From the NCBI GenBank assembly GCA_008360975.2, contig CM039184.1, positions 37,621,797 through 37,685,796 on the forward strand: DNA of 64,000 bases, given 5' to 3'. The notes under the pieces are model-generated. The model was given only the letters and a program-made list of their open reading frames with translations, was not told where the DNA came from and made no database searches. Below, in pieces: positions 1 to 12,200 of the stretch; the stretch's first letter is position 1; the number at the start of each line of letters is the position of its first letter. Both the position numbers and the translations under genes were made by a program. The stretch is from Lichenostomus cassidix. Taxonomy: Eukaryota > Chordata > Aves > Passeriformes > Meliphagidae.

Positions 1-3000
1 AACTTGCAGTAATTTTCTTGCAGCTTTTGTCTTTCCACAGATCAACCCCTAAGTAATAAACTTTTCTGCTAAAGAAAACAGAGCTAATGATCTTTGCTAC
101 ACCATATGCCCATCAGCTAGGCGGTAACTGCCCCCTGTGTCTCCTGATATCAGTGGCTACAAAGCAAAAAGGATCATTATAATCTTTTAAAAGGTTAAAG
201 ATTCCATTTCTTCTGGATTAACTCAGCTAAAATTCACACACATTCTTCTGAGGCATGTGAGAAAGCTTCCATATTCTAAATGCATAAAGTCATTGTTTTC
301 TAAGATTAGACCACTGATACCTTATGATAGATCATTTTTATCCAAGTCGATTTACTAACTGTTTTCTGAGTGATATCATAATATCCTTGTCTAATGACTC
401 TCTTTTTTTTAAATTTGTTTTGTGTTTTGTTTTGTTTTGTTTTGTTTTGTTTTAAATAAGTTCTCTCTTATTGTATGAGTTGTTGCATCAACTTAGTGAC
501 TAACTGAAAACCTAAATTTTTCTTTCAAGGAGTCAGAGATTGTGTGACAGTACTTTTAATTCTAATTAGAATTTCATTCTAATTTCAGTGGAATTAGGCC
601 ACTTAGGAAGGCACTATTCCTTTATTTGGAAATTTCAGGTGCCTGAAAATTCCTGAACACAAAGACACAGGTATGTTGAAAATCTGAACGTTACTGTTGC
701 TGGATTTCGTATTGTCTATCTCTTCCATTCCTATTTATTCAGACTTTCAGATCCAGTACTTGCTGCACACTTCTTAAGAGTCATCATATTGTCTTTTAAT
801 ACTGTTTTGCTGTATGTTTTACACTACATAAAATAAAATACAGTAAGTGACAGAATTTATATACTTTACAGCTTTCAGATGTTAGAGACACTAGAGTTCT
901 CACTTCACAAATAGTCAATATGAGCAGATGAGGAGCATATAAGGAACAGGGCTGCACTCTGCTGAACTGAAGCATTATTCATGCAAAACCATACAAGAAA
1001 TCAATACAAAATCCAGAAACAGAACTCTTAGCTGCTAGTATCATATCAGGAAGGAAGCCATTCCATCCCAAAAGTTACAGGTTTTGTCCCCTTTAACTTT
1101 AATTAAGACAGCTTCCTTGCACTGGAACATGCAACACACACTTCCTTCTGGAAGACTCTCAGCCAGATTCTCTGAGGATTTTTGAAATTTAATTTAAAGT
1201 AACGACTGTCTAAATCTCTGTCAGGCTCTCTTTTTACAGGGTAAGAAGGTATATGTGAGTAAAGAAAATGTAGGTTCAATAGGTAGTGTTTAGGAATGTT
1301 CTACTCCTGCCTACAGACATTCAGAGAAAAATGTCTTTCTGATTCTTTGATGTTTTCCAGTAAGGAAGAAAGGAAATTAAATTGTCAGTGCAAGGGAGTT
1401 TTCAAGCAGAGACGTGACACTTCGGGGAAAAAAAAATTTGAACGGATTCCACCACATTAAAAGAAAGCATTAAAAAAAATCCTATTAAAACAGAAAACTA
1501 GAATCTAATAAAGTCTTTCTTCTAATCTGCAAAGTGATGACATCAGGAAGCAGACAAGCAATGAAAAAAATATGATCCTTCACACTGTGTTGTAAAGATC
1601 TAAGCTGAACAGGAAGTCTACAAATATTTGACTCTAAAGTTATCTGCTTCTAAAATACAGAGGTATACAGTAAGTACTGCACCTTAATAACCATTTGAAT
1701 CTAAGCATGGTTTTGTAATTTTACTATAATTTTTTCTTCAAAAGTGACTGTATAACCTCTTCAATATTCTGTATGTGCTCCAAAATTTAAACCATAAAAA
1801 GTCTTATTTTCTTTTTTTTCTATTTTAGTCAAACAGTTTAAAAGAATCTCTTTTTTTATTCATTAAGAAAAAAAATGACTCACCAAAAACAGAATTGAAA
1901 AAATAAGAAATTAATTAAATGTTAATAATAAAATGTTTTCTGAATGACTTCACGTGCAGATCTGTAGCTCCACCTAGAGGAGGAGTAAAAAGCAGAGAAG
2001 GGAGATTAGCGTCTTAACACCTATAAATACTGGTTTTAAATCAACATTTTTTTCTCCTTAATATGTGATAGCCTGTGTAATGTTCCCTCTTCCATGAAAG
2101 AAGAAAGAAATACTCTGACGAACATAAATTCCAATGGGAAGAAAAAGACATCTTTCACAGAAATCTAAAGTATTATTTCTAAATTCTTACATGATCTTAA
2201 AGAAAGAATTCTTTGATATATTCTGTAAGTGTTGCAAAATTGGATCTAAAATTTTATTTAAAAGTAAATTAAGAGGGTTTTAGTCAATAGCACTTTATCT
2301 ATTGATTTTGATTTTTTATATTACCTTGCCCTTTAGCCACTTTTAAAATGGAAAATGTAATATGTTAAATATATACACTTGTTTTGACATAAAGATAAAT
2401 TATCTTATTTCTGTAATCTATCTCAGCCTTGGACAGACACAGGGAAATTCCTGGGAGGCAGGCACTGGGTCTTTGAGGCAACATGCAACATTCTGAAAGT
2501 CAGAACACAAATAACCTTGATTTGAGAAATAGTATAATGGTCTCTGCCAATTTGTTAAATTGCATCTCTTTTCAGTGCACATAACTTCATTGGCCTGGGT
2601 TAAGCTTGAAGTGGTTCTTCCCTCAAATTCTCATTTCTTTAGCACACTCAGGCAGCTAATGACAGCTTTGTCTCTTTGCAAAAAACAGAGAGCTGAGTAT
2701 CAATATATGGATTTAATATGAACCTCTTATTTTTGGTATCTTGGAGGTGTTCAAAATGTATTTTGAATTGGAAAGTAGACAGGATCAATCACCATGTGAC
2801 AGGTTTTGAAAGGATTCACACTTCTTTATTACCTTCTTGAAAAAACAAGAGTAAAGAAAAAAAGCATATGAAATGTGAGGAAAAACAGTTGAAGGATCAG
2901 TGTGAAGGACAATGACCAACAGCTACCAAATGTAGTAGCTTGACAATGATTACCTAATTTAAGTCAGGTAATGATTTTAAAAAATAATTGCTACATGAGA

Positions 3001-6000
3001 TTGCTTCATTATATTCTGTATGATCATTGGCAATAGTACATAGTTTTCAGTATTTGTTTTTCAATACATTTAAGAATTAGCTTAACAATATGCAATACAA
3101 TACTCAGCACTGCAATTCTAAGCTATTCAATTCTAATTTTTTGTTTCTCTTGTTCATAACAGAATTTTTCAGACTTTAACACAGCAGAAGAGTGGAAAGG
3201 ACAGAAGGGGATAAAAGCAATTAAATTACTGAAATAAAATAATCAACTTAATACCAAGCAGCAAGGGATTTCTTATGTAGTTTCAGCATTACCTGTACCC
3301 GAGTGAGGAACTTCTACACTATCTGTTGCTACTCTGCCAAAACAGTGATTGCATTAAAGGTGTATCCCAGGTGCTTCACGCTCCATGGATGCAAAGCAGT
3401 CACATGGAACAGTGTAGAGCAACCAGGACAGACTCATGAAATGAGGTCTCTCAGAGTTCATATATAAATTCCTGTTCTGATAGCAGTAATAGGTGTAGAA
3501 CAACTACAGCCATTGCAATTAGTCCTAAATCTGAACCAGCTCTGTTATTTCCATTACTACCATGATTTCTTTATCATTTTTCTCATTGCACTATATACAG
3601 GAAGTACCACAGATCCTGATGTGTAGAACGATGCAAACCAACAGAAGTACCAGGATTCCAAAACCTTTGACTAATTGAGATCAACAGCTGGTATGAACAT
3701 TTGTAGGGCAAAAGCCTAACGACACTGTGGATGTCATGCACATGAGACTTCTGCAATTTAAATATTACATATTTGTCTGGTGGCTTTTGCAGTGACTCTA
3801 GAAAACCTAGTTTGGATTTAGAGACCTGAAGTATTTATTTCCATGGTAATATACTTTTATCCAATATGACTGTTTTCTGTAGTGATATTAAGGCATTGGA
3901 TCCAGCCAAAAGCTTGGGTAATCTTGGGTAATTAATTTTCTGCTTTCATTTCATTTGAAGTTCTTCGCAAGGAAAAAAACCCTAAAAATTGCAAGAAATA
4001 TAAATATACATATATATATATAAACATCTCTACATATATAAAAATATAAACAAACATTTTAGAAGACCTTTAATATTCCTCATAGAAAGATCTTACTATA
4101 TGAGTACAGTCATTCCAGCAGAAAAATGCTAGTATGTGGCTAGAAAATGTAATTTGTTTAAACAATTTTTGAATGGCATAAGGCAGTACAACTAATTAAT
4201 GCACAAATAATATACATAAATATTTTCACTTTCTTGCACTTTTTTGCGAACACAGAAAATTATTACCTTGGTCTGAAATTATATATTTGACGCAATTTAC
4301 TAATTCAATTAATATATTCCATTTTATACATTATGTTCCTCGATTCTAAAGAATGTAACAGGTCTACCAATTTTTTGAGGTCAACAAGGCATAACCTTTA
4401 AGTATGGACTGTGTCATCTTGGTATTTACTAAAATTACTACTAAAAATTAGTAGCACAATTTCTGTTTTCCTCTAAACGTCACTAAAATGTTCTTTAATC
4501 CATGTTTCTCTGTACATCAAGCACTTTCCTACAAATGGAAAACAGCTCAATGAAAAAAACATGGGCCCAGGACTATAAAGAGAATGATGAAAAGGAGATG
4601 AAACAGAAATTATGTCTATCATACAAATAAGGAAAAGACATGATAGTACTGACTTACAGGTGTTATTCCCTGCAAACAGACTTCCCTTAAATTCAATTTG
4701 CCATTGAAATAGCAAATATCACACAAGGTTTTTATGCTTCAGGCAGATATTTTTTCTTTTAATTTTTTTTAAGTCTTCCAAAAAAGCTTTAAAATGTCAG
4801 TTCATATGATCTACGGACAAATGTGGAAGGATTAGATTTGTACACAATCCTGTAAGGTACCTCATGAATTTTGGCATAATGATTCTATATAGAAAATATT
4901 ACTTAATCCAACTATAGATTAATTTACCACAATTTTACTCTTCTCTCTATAGAAAAATCCCAAAGTGGAGCTGAAGTGGAGTGAGTGGAATTTGAAACAA
5001 AAATTCATCTGATGTCTCCTGGAAAATATTAAGAAGGATGTTTCACAGCCAGATACCTCTCCCTCTCTCAATCTAAGGTAAATTTAGAAAATTATTTACT
5101 TTTTTCCTTAAGAATACTTAAGTAGTATAAATCAATGAATAAATATACTGATCCATACGTTATAAGCCATAAATATACTATTTTCCTCTGTCATTGACAG
5201 ATACAATCTTTCTTTTGTATAATTCAATCCTTCTTCCCTAGAAAGGAGCATAATTTCTGGCAGGTTAAAATGTAAGATGTAAATTAGGAGGACTCCACAA
5301 CAGACCATGAAAAAACATATAACCAAAGACATAAACAATTCTTGAAAGTGTAAATAAAGGACAAGGGAAAGTTAAGAAAGGACTGGTGGTATGGCTGGAT
5401 TTTAAAATGCATCATGGCAAAAAAACAAGTAAAGGCTTTATTTTGTCACTTTTCTCCAGAGGATGGAATCAGTCATGTACAAATCTTCTGAACAATAGAA
5501 GGAAGAAAACAGTGGAACAAACAGATAAATTGAAAGCTGTACTTCATTAGGCCTAGGTACAGTTATTCATGAATTCTGCTGGAGCCTTGGAGTCATCTGG
5601 CTGAACTGTGAGCTCTAACACAGCAGTTAGGAGAAAATGAAAAAGGCTGCAGGGTAGCAAATCTACTTATCCTGGGCTAGCTATGACCCCAAAATCATGA
5701 ATAACAGCAGTCAAAAATGATTGCTTTTTTAAAAGGGTATGATATAGGAGAATATTAAAAACCAATTACTAATTTCTGCCTAATTTATTCACTGAAAGTG
5801 CAACAGGAATATCTTCTACTAAGAAGAGCTAAAATATATATTTTAACATTATATGATGTAAAAATTAAATAAAAATATTATCACAATTTTTTGTTTTCTA
5901 AAGTTTTTGACACTGAACCCTGGGACTGCTCATGAGAGAAGAGGAAGAGTTTTGTCATTAATTAAGCCATAGTTAATTGGAAAGAGAATGCAGGGCAAAA

Positions 6001-9000
6001 GATACCTTGATGGGAGTAAGAAATACAAATGAAGCAAAGCAAACCGTGATTTTACATGTGGCTGTTAGGCATCCTTGACTGTTCATTAGTGAGGGTGAGG
6101 TATCAGCAGAATAAATAACATCCTTTATGGGGAACTTACTTTGCAACTACCCGGTATGATATTTCTCGCTGATGGAAAATGAGAGTGAAAAAAAATCTTA
6201 TGTGGATGATCTGATCCAATACCGTATATTTTACTATTACATTATTCAAAGGGAAATTATAATTGTCTAATACAAGTCCTTGCTCTAAAATTTAAAAATG
6301 TAATAACTACCTCTCAATTTAAAACTTTAACATATCTATAAAATAATTTAGTATCCATTCTAATGCAATGTTAGAATATTTAGTACCTATTTTAATTTAA
6401 TATTAGAATATATGGACATAACCATGACCAGTTTTATACATATGTAAGGTTTAGAATCTTCTAAAATCTTTAAAAAATAGTTAAGGGAATATTAGAAGGT
6501 GAAAGAGGAGCATGAGGAGAAAATACTAGTGGTAGATATATCAGTGCAAGAAAGGTATATTACATGCAAATTTGGTCCTAAATACTGTGAGTTAGCATGT
6601 TGTTCCACAAACCTGACTCATACAGACTTATTTTAAAGCAATTAAAATTGTATATTTTAAGATTACATTCAACAGAGATTCAAGGACAGAAAGAATCTGA
6701 TGTATCATAGCCCCTCGTATTTGCCTCAGACTAAATCTAAATGTTTTATTTGGTGAAAGCATAGTCTGCACCTGATTAAAAGATCCCAAGTTTAGTTGGG
6801 TACCTGAAGGGGTGCAAAATTTATCATTGTCTCTCGGAGTTTGTTCCTATAGTTGATGTCATAATGAAAAATATTTAAGGAGTTATAGTGGCAGTCATCA
6901 GAAAGGCTATGAAGTGTTTCTCCATTAGAAAGAAAATTAGACATTTTCTCCAGTTTCCAAGTACTTAGGGCTCTTTTCTGTAAATTTTCTACTTTTTGGC
7001 TTCATTTTAGTCTCTGGGCATAAAGAGGTGATACAATATTCTTTTATCATTTTTATCTATACTATACATGTGAACAATTTAATCTCTATTCTCCTAACCA
7101 CTACTTACTCCTACATGTAACAAATAAAGAGAAAAACCCTTTTAAATGCAATGTGATGTTGTGTGTATGCATGATAGTGACTTATCTATTTTATGACCTT
7201 TTAATTATTTTGAGAATAAATATTTTCAATGGTACCATCCCAATTTTGAAAGTGTCGCTGACGTATCTAATTTCTGAGCATACAACTACTGAGGCAGATG
7301 TACAAAAGCACTTTTATCAGACAAACTATAACATTCTCAAAGAAAGAATTCGCATTTGTTTGACAAGACTTTATCTTCCAAAAACCTTCTGCTTTGAATT
7401 CTAGCAGTAATGCTCTGTATTCAAAGCTTTTGAACTGTTATGTATAGAAACCCACCTCACCATTCTATTAACTTCTCTTTTACAACACGGGTCACGTTGC
7501 TTGGGTTTCTTTTTTTTTTTTTTTTTTTTACCGTATACGTCTACTTCGGAATTCAGTTCATCTGAATCAGCTGCTTTCAAATATTCGTCATAAAAATACT
7601 GCTTAATGCTTTCCTTAGAAACTAATTGCTTGGAAAATACTTCACCATCATTATGAAGTACAAGTGCACTCTCCTACTTCTTTCCAGAAACAGAAATGAA
7701 ATAGATATTGAACACTTTCTTTTCTTCTGTCATTACTAGCAATTTAGTTTTCTTAAAAATTTAATGGTGTCATTTATATATATATAAGGAAATACCCTTT
7801 TTTTCCTGCCTAATATATTGCACTATATATGTTATGTCCTTAGCCAAGCCAGAGATTGTTCCTTGGTCTCATTTGCACTATACTTCATAGCTTCTAGTTC
7901 ATATCAAATTTTATTTTCCTGCCTATTTTTTACACTGAGATATTATATAGGTGTTTTTTTCTAACTGGTGTCCTCATGTTGTCACCCAGCAAAATTGGGG
8001 TTTTAGAAGTTGCTTCTCTCAACCATGGTACACTGGCTATTTGGCTGGCTACTACGCTTCCTCTTCTTTAATTTCCCCTTCTATCACAATCTCATGTCTA
8101 CTTACATTTTAATCTCCAAAGAACATAATTCAGAACATGTGTAACTTAGAGAAATTAGCCTCTTTCAGGAATCAATTCTCCACGTTAATGTTAAGGACCT
8201 TCCACTGTTTACCAACAGAAAGTATGAGCAACTTAAAAGCATTGGTCCAATGGCAACTGCAAAAGTCCACTACAATGAATAATTCATCTTTATCTATCCC
8301 AACAAAGTCCAAAGTGAAATGAGTGCATATAGGGTAACTAGTTATACATCTCCTAAATTTAATTCCCAAATAGCAATTCCATTTTTCTTAAGAATGAAAG
8401 AAGAGAATTAAAAATTAAAAAGAGAAATTATATATTTTAGATTTAGAAGAGAAATATCCTAACCATTTTTTCTCCCATAGCTATAAACAAATTGTCGATA
8501 CATCAAATTTCAGTTAAAGAAAATGAGCATGTGCAGAAATATTTGAAGACTGGGCAGTCCATGAACAAGTAAGAGATTACTAGGATTTGAAAAAGAAAGT
8601 GGCTTTGAATATGCCCATTAAAACATTACAGAATGTATTTCTTCTATGTGGCAATAGTTGTTTAGAACTTCACTATGTATCTGGGTGCTGTATATATATA
8701 CAGTTCTGCAAACTGTTCATTTTAGCAGCTATTTGTGTACACTGGAGCAAGACAGACCACATGTCTGAAAAATATATTTGATTCAGATCCAACAGTGCTG
8801 AATGTAAAAATATGTGTGATTTCATCCCTTTATATGAAGCCAGCAGGTACAATAATTTCAGAAAGCTAACCAAAATAAAATAAAATGAAAACTATAACAT
8901 CTACTTGAAAAGTGGTAGAAATCCAAACATTTTCTTTTCTATTTATAAACTTCAAATATCTATCATTGTATCAAAATTCCAGTTGTGAAATGTATTACTG
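1..9000. other. AT-rich non-coding region, no gene recognised
   Basis: No exon, RNA gene or dispersed repeat could be supported here on either strand. Open frames are short and rich in Phe, Ile, Lys and Leu, as expected by chance in AT-rich DNA. Simple repeats are a TTTTG pentamer array (about 424-453), a short TA tract (about 4009-4022) and a run of about 20 T (7510-7529). The lack of recognisable CR1 over 9 kb is compatible with old intergenic or intronic sequence. Confidence 0.6.
424..453 (+). repeat. TTTTG pentanucleotide microsatellite
   Basis: About six tandem copies of TTTTG, seen directly. It follows a T-rich stretch, which is a typical seed for such arrays. Confidence 0.85.
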
Positions 9001-9013
9001 CAGACAAGCAATT

Positions 9014-9379
9014 TTAATATTTAAGGTCTCTTTCAGACACCTCTGTTATAGATGAGCTTTCATCTTTAAATTTTTGCTTGTTAACATAAATCCTGACTAT
9101 TACAGTGACAGATAGTTTCCATTGCAACTTCTTGATTTCATGAGCATATAATCCTTTGAAGCCTTGGCGATGATTTTTTCTAAAAGAGGGGTTTTTCTTA
9201 AGTGGGTGTAGCTTTGTAAGGCACTCGGTAGGGACATTGCAATTCCAGTAAGAGTTGTAGAAGAGGTTCCAAAACCATGTAAGAGCAGGCAGACTGCACC
9301 AAATCAAAGGTAACTCACTCAACACCACTCCCTGGCAAAAAGCTGTTTGCCTTCTAAGGTGAAGTCGAAGCATAGACAA
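9014..9379 (-). other. Orphan open frame of 121 codons, probably not a gene
   Basis: The minus strand is open for 121 codons starting MSMLRLHLRR and ending SERDLKY. The composition is less skewed than in neighbouring chance frames, with several Trp and Cys residues and a Lys/Arg-rich middle. I do not recognise a family, and no convincing splice acceptor, poly(A) signal or promoter accompanies it. It could be an unrecognised terminal exon, a repeat remnant or chance. Confidence 0.12.
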
Positions 9380-9704
9380 GCATATAATGATTATTTGCTT
9401 GAAAACTCAACACCTGGCATTACAAGGGTAAAAACAGAGCTTGGGTCAAAGGTATTGTCTATGTTTTTATACGCTTCGTTTTATTCCTTCCTGAGAACAT
9501 TTAAGCACAGTCAAAAGTAAGCATTCATATTATTTATATCTGAATATGTATATTCAAATCATAACATATGTCTTTCACTTTTGATTATTTCCCTATTCCA
9601 GAGAATTAGAAAGATTTCTTCATCTTTTCTTAGATGTTTGCATCAATTAATGTTGTGAGGTGCCCTTCTTTACAGGGTGTTTATTTATACACATATGGGG
9701 TGTG

Positions 9705-10660
9705 ACCCCTTATATGTCTTAGTCAATGACACAGACAGTGGGTTGAGGGCACCCTCAGCAGGTTTGCTGACAGCACCAAGCTGTGTGGTGCAGCTGACAC
9801 ACTGCAGGGAAGAGATGCCCTCAGGGGGACCTGGACAGGCTCAAGATGTGGGACCAGGCAAACTTCATGAAGTTCAACCAGGCCAAGTGCAAGATCATGC
9901 ACACAGGTGTGGGCAATCCCAAACATGAATACAGGCTGGGCAGGGGACGGATTGAGAGCAGCCCTGAAGAGAAGGACTTGGGGGTGTTGGTGGATGAGAA
10001 GATTGACGTGACTTGGCAAATGATCACCACAGCCCAGAAAGCCAAACATGTCCTGGGCTGCAACCAAAGCAGGGTGACCAGCAGGATGAGGGAGGGGACT
10101 CTGCCCCCTGCTCTGCTCTCATGTGACCCCACCTGGAATGCTGCATCCAGCTCCCTGAGACCCCAACACAAGAAAGACATGGACATGTTGGAGTGAGTCC
10201 AGAGGAGGCCACCAAGACAATTAAAGAAATAGAGCACCTCTCCTATGAGGACAGGCTTGAGAGAGTTGGGGTTGTTCCACCTGGAGAAGAGAAGGCTCCA
10301 AGGAGACCTTACAGCAGCCTTCCAGTACCTAAAGAGGGCCTGCAAGGGAGTAATAGAGACTTTTTACAGCAGCATATAGTTTTAGGACAACAGGACAAGA
10401 GGAAATGGCTTTGAACAGAAAAAGGACAGGTTTAGATTAGACATTAGGAAGAAATTCTTTACTGTGAGGATGGTGAGGTGCTAGAACAGGCTGCCCAGAG
10501 AAGATGTAGCTGCCTCATTCCTGAAAGTATTCAAGAGCAGGTTGGGGCTTTGACCAACCTGGTCTAGTGGAAAGTGTCCCTGCCCAGGGCAGGGGCAGAG
10601 ATGGAACTAAATGGTCTTTAAGGTCCATTCCAACGCAAACCGCTCCATGATTCTACGATA
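9705..10660 (+). mobile_element. CR1 LINE, 3' portion including the end of ORF2
   Basis: This is a 5'-truncated CR1 retrotransposon in sense orientation. It begins in the reverse transcriptase region near the catalytic motif: the usual FADD reads FADS here, followed by TKLCGAADT. A frame at 9846-10193 (stop codon 10194-10196) keeps the typical ORF2 C-terminal series, including KFNQAKCKIMHTG, EKDLGVLVDEK and the DMDMLE segment, before an early stop. The following frame matches the family's EHLSYEDRL segment. The copy ends in the CR1 3' UTR with an ATGATTCTACGAT tail. It is truncated and broken by frameshifts and stops, so it cannot move by itself. The long intact stretch suggests it is younger than the other CR1 copies in the window. 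Confidence 0.95.
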
Positions 10661-11083
10661 CCTCAAACAGAATCAACAGAACATGTATAATCCAGCACAC
10701 ATTAATTTCAGCTGCAGGATTTCAGACATGTTTTGCAGCAGTAGGCCACCCATAAACATGCTCATAAACTGTCCAGTTTGGAAACTTTGGTGACTCCAAA
10801 AAACAGCTCTGAGCTTGGCACCATTACCTTCTGGACAAATGCCAGAGGATCATGTCAATTACAATATATCATTGCAGTGAATGGTATTCAAGCATCCTAA
10901 AAATATACAAAGAAGTACTCTTTTCAGCTTCTCTTATGACATACATAAAAATTTACCAGTGCATCTGACACAGATAAGAAGCTCTTCCTGGCTGCTGAAG
11001 GACACTGGTGACACACGGGTCTGTACATGAATGTTTTAGAGTTACAGTAATAAAAATGGCCCATGTGATATCCCTATCTTCCA
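10661..11083. other. Spacer between two CR1 copies
   Basis: About 420 bases of AT-rich sequence between a sense and an antisense CR1. I see no gene or regulatory motif in it. Confidence 0.6.
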
Positions 11084-11435
11084 TAGAACAGAATCATAGA
11101 ATATACCAAGGTAGAAGGGACCCATCAGGATCATCAAGTCCAACTCCCTGCTCCTTGCAGGATCGCCTACAACTAAACCGTATCACTTACGAGTGTTGTC
11201 AAGATGCACCTTGAACTCTGGCATGGTTGGTGTTCTGACCAATTCCTGGGGAAGCTTGTTCCAGTGACAATCATGGCCACAGCAAAAAACCTTTTCCTAA
11301 TGTCCAACCTGAACTTCTGCTGGTACAGCTTCCCTCCATTTGCTTGTGTCCTATTGCTTGTCAACAGAGAGAGACCAGCACCTGCCCCTCCACTGCACCT
11401 CTTTAGGAAGTTGTAGACTGTGATGAGGTCAGAAG
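11084..11435 (-). mobile_element. CR1 LINE 3' end, antisense
   Basis: It starts with AGAATCATAGAAT, the reverse complement of the CR1 terminal repeat. The usual antisense CR1 3' UTR text follows, with a GATCATCAAGTCCAACTCC block and an AAAAACCTTTTCCTAATGTC block. It ends near GACTGTGATGAGGTC. Only the non-coding 3' end plus the last part of ORF2 is present. It is a separate insertion from the sense copy 420 bp to the left. Confidence 0.93.
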
Positions 11436-11639
11436 TTGAAGATCTTCACAGCCACCAGAACAGAAACACAGTTCCCACTACCAAAGGCAGCTGCTCTTTT
11501 TTTATCTGGAAGCCATTGACCTGAGCTGTAGCTATATTTTTCCTTAGAATAAACCATTTCCCTCATACCAAACAGTGAAAGCAAGAAGTTATCAGACCTT
11601 GCACTTACACAAATGTATTCATATCACCTCAACTTAAAG

Positions 11640-12200
11640 GTTTAATTCACAGGGAAGCAAATCATCTTATTCCAACAAAGCAGCCTGAGACTCCCAACTG
11701 TCGCTGTTGAGCTGCTAGCAGAGAAAAAGACCTGAGTTCTCAGTGTGACAAGAAAGAAGAAGTTTATTATTTTAATTTCAATATATATTGACTTTTCAGA
11801 GGTCGCCCAGATTGGTCAGTCAGAAACCTCCCCCTAGGCCTGATTGGCCAGGCCTGAACTGTCCAAATCTCGAGACACTCTTTCAAAACATCCAAACTTT
11901 ATCTTTGTTTATAAAACACAGAAGAATGTTCTCACGGGGAAGACCTGTGCTAGCCACACCCAACTTTTTCTTAAAAGGCTACAGATTTTCTTTCTTTTAT
12001 CATGATGTTACAGTGTTTTTCCCTTATTACATATCTGTTTATTGGCATCCATTTTCTCTAAAATATAAAACATTAGCACACTTCTGATCAGTTTTATATA
12101 TTCATCTTTCTTTATATAAACTGGTGAACAGTCCAAAGACTGAATTGTCTAGTAACCCTTGGACAGGGTAAGGTGAACACCATGCATTGATTATTGGGTC
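11640..12200 (-). mobile_element. Probable solo LTR of an endogenous retrovirus, minus strand
   Basis: Read on the minus strand, this block has two CCAAT boxes (complement of ATTGG at 11843-11847 and 11811-11815), an AT-rich TATA-like stretch (11781-11788) and an AATAAA (11768-11763). A C/T-rich segment like R-U5 follows. The composition differs from the surrounding AT-rich DNA. No internal gag, pol or env and no primer-binding site was found, so a solo LTR or fragment is most likely. The TG and CA termini and a target-site duplication could not be placed, so the ends are approximate. An unrelated host promoter or an unknown repeat is possible. Confidence 0.45.

Noticed and set aside
9846..10193. 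Treating the 116-codon frame as a host gene
   Set aside because: It is the C-terminal part of CR1 ORF2, flanked by the CR1 3' UTR and tail.
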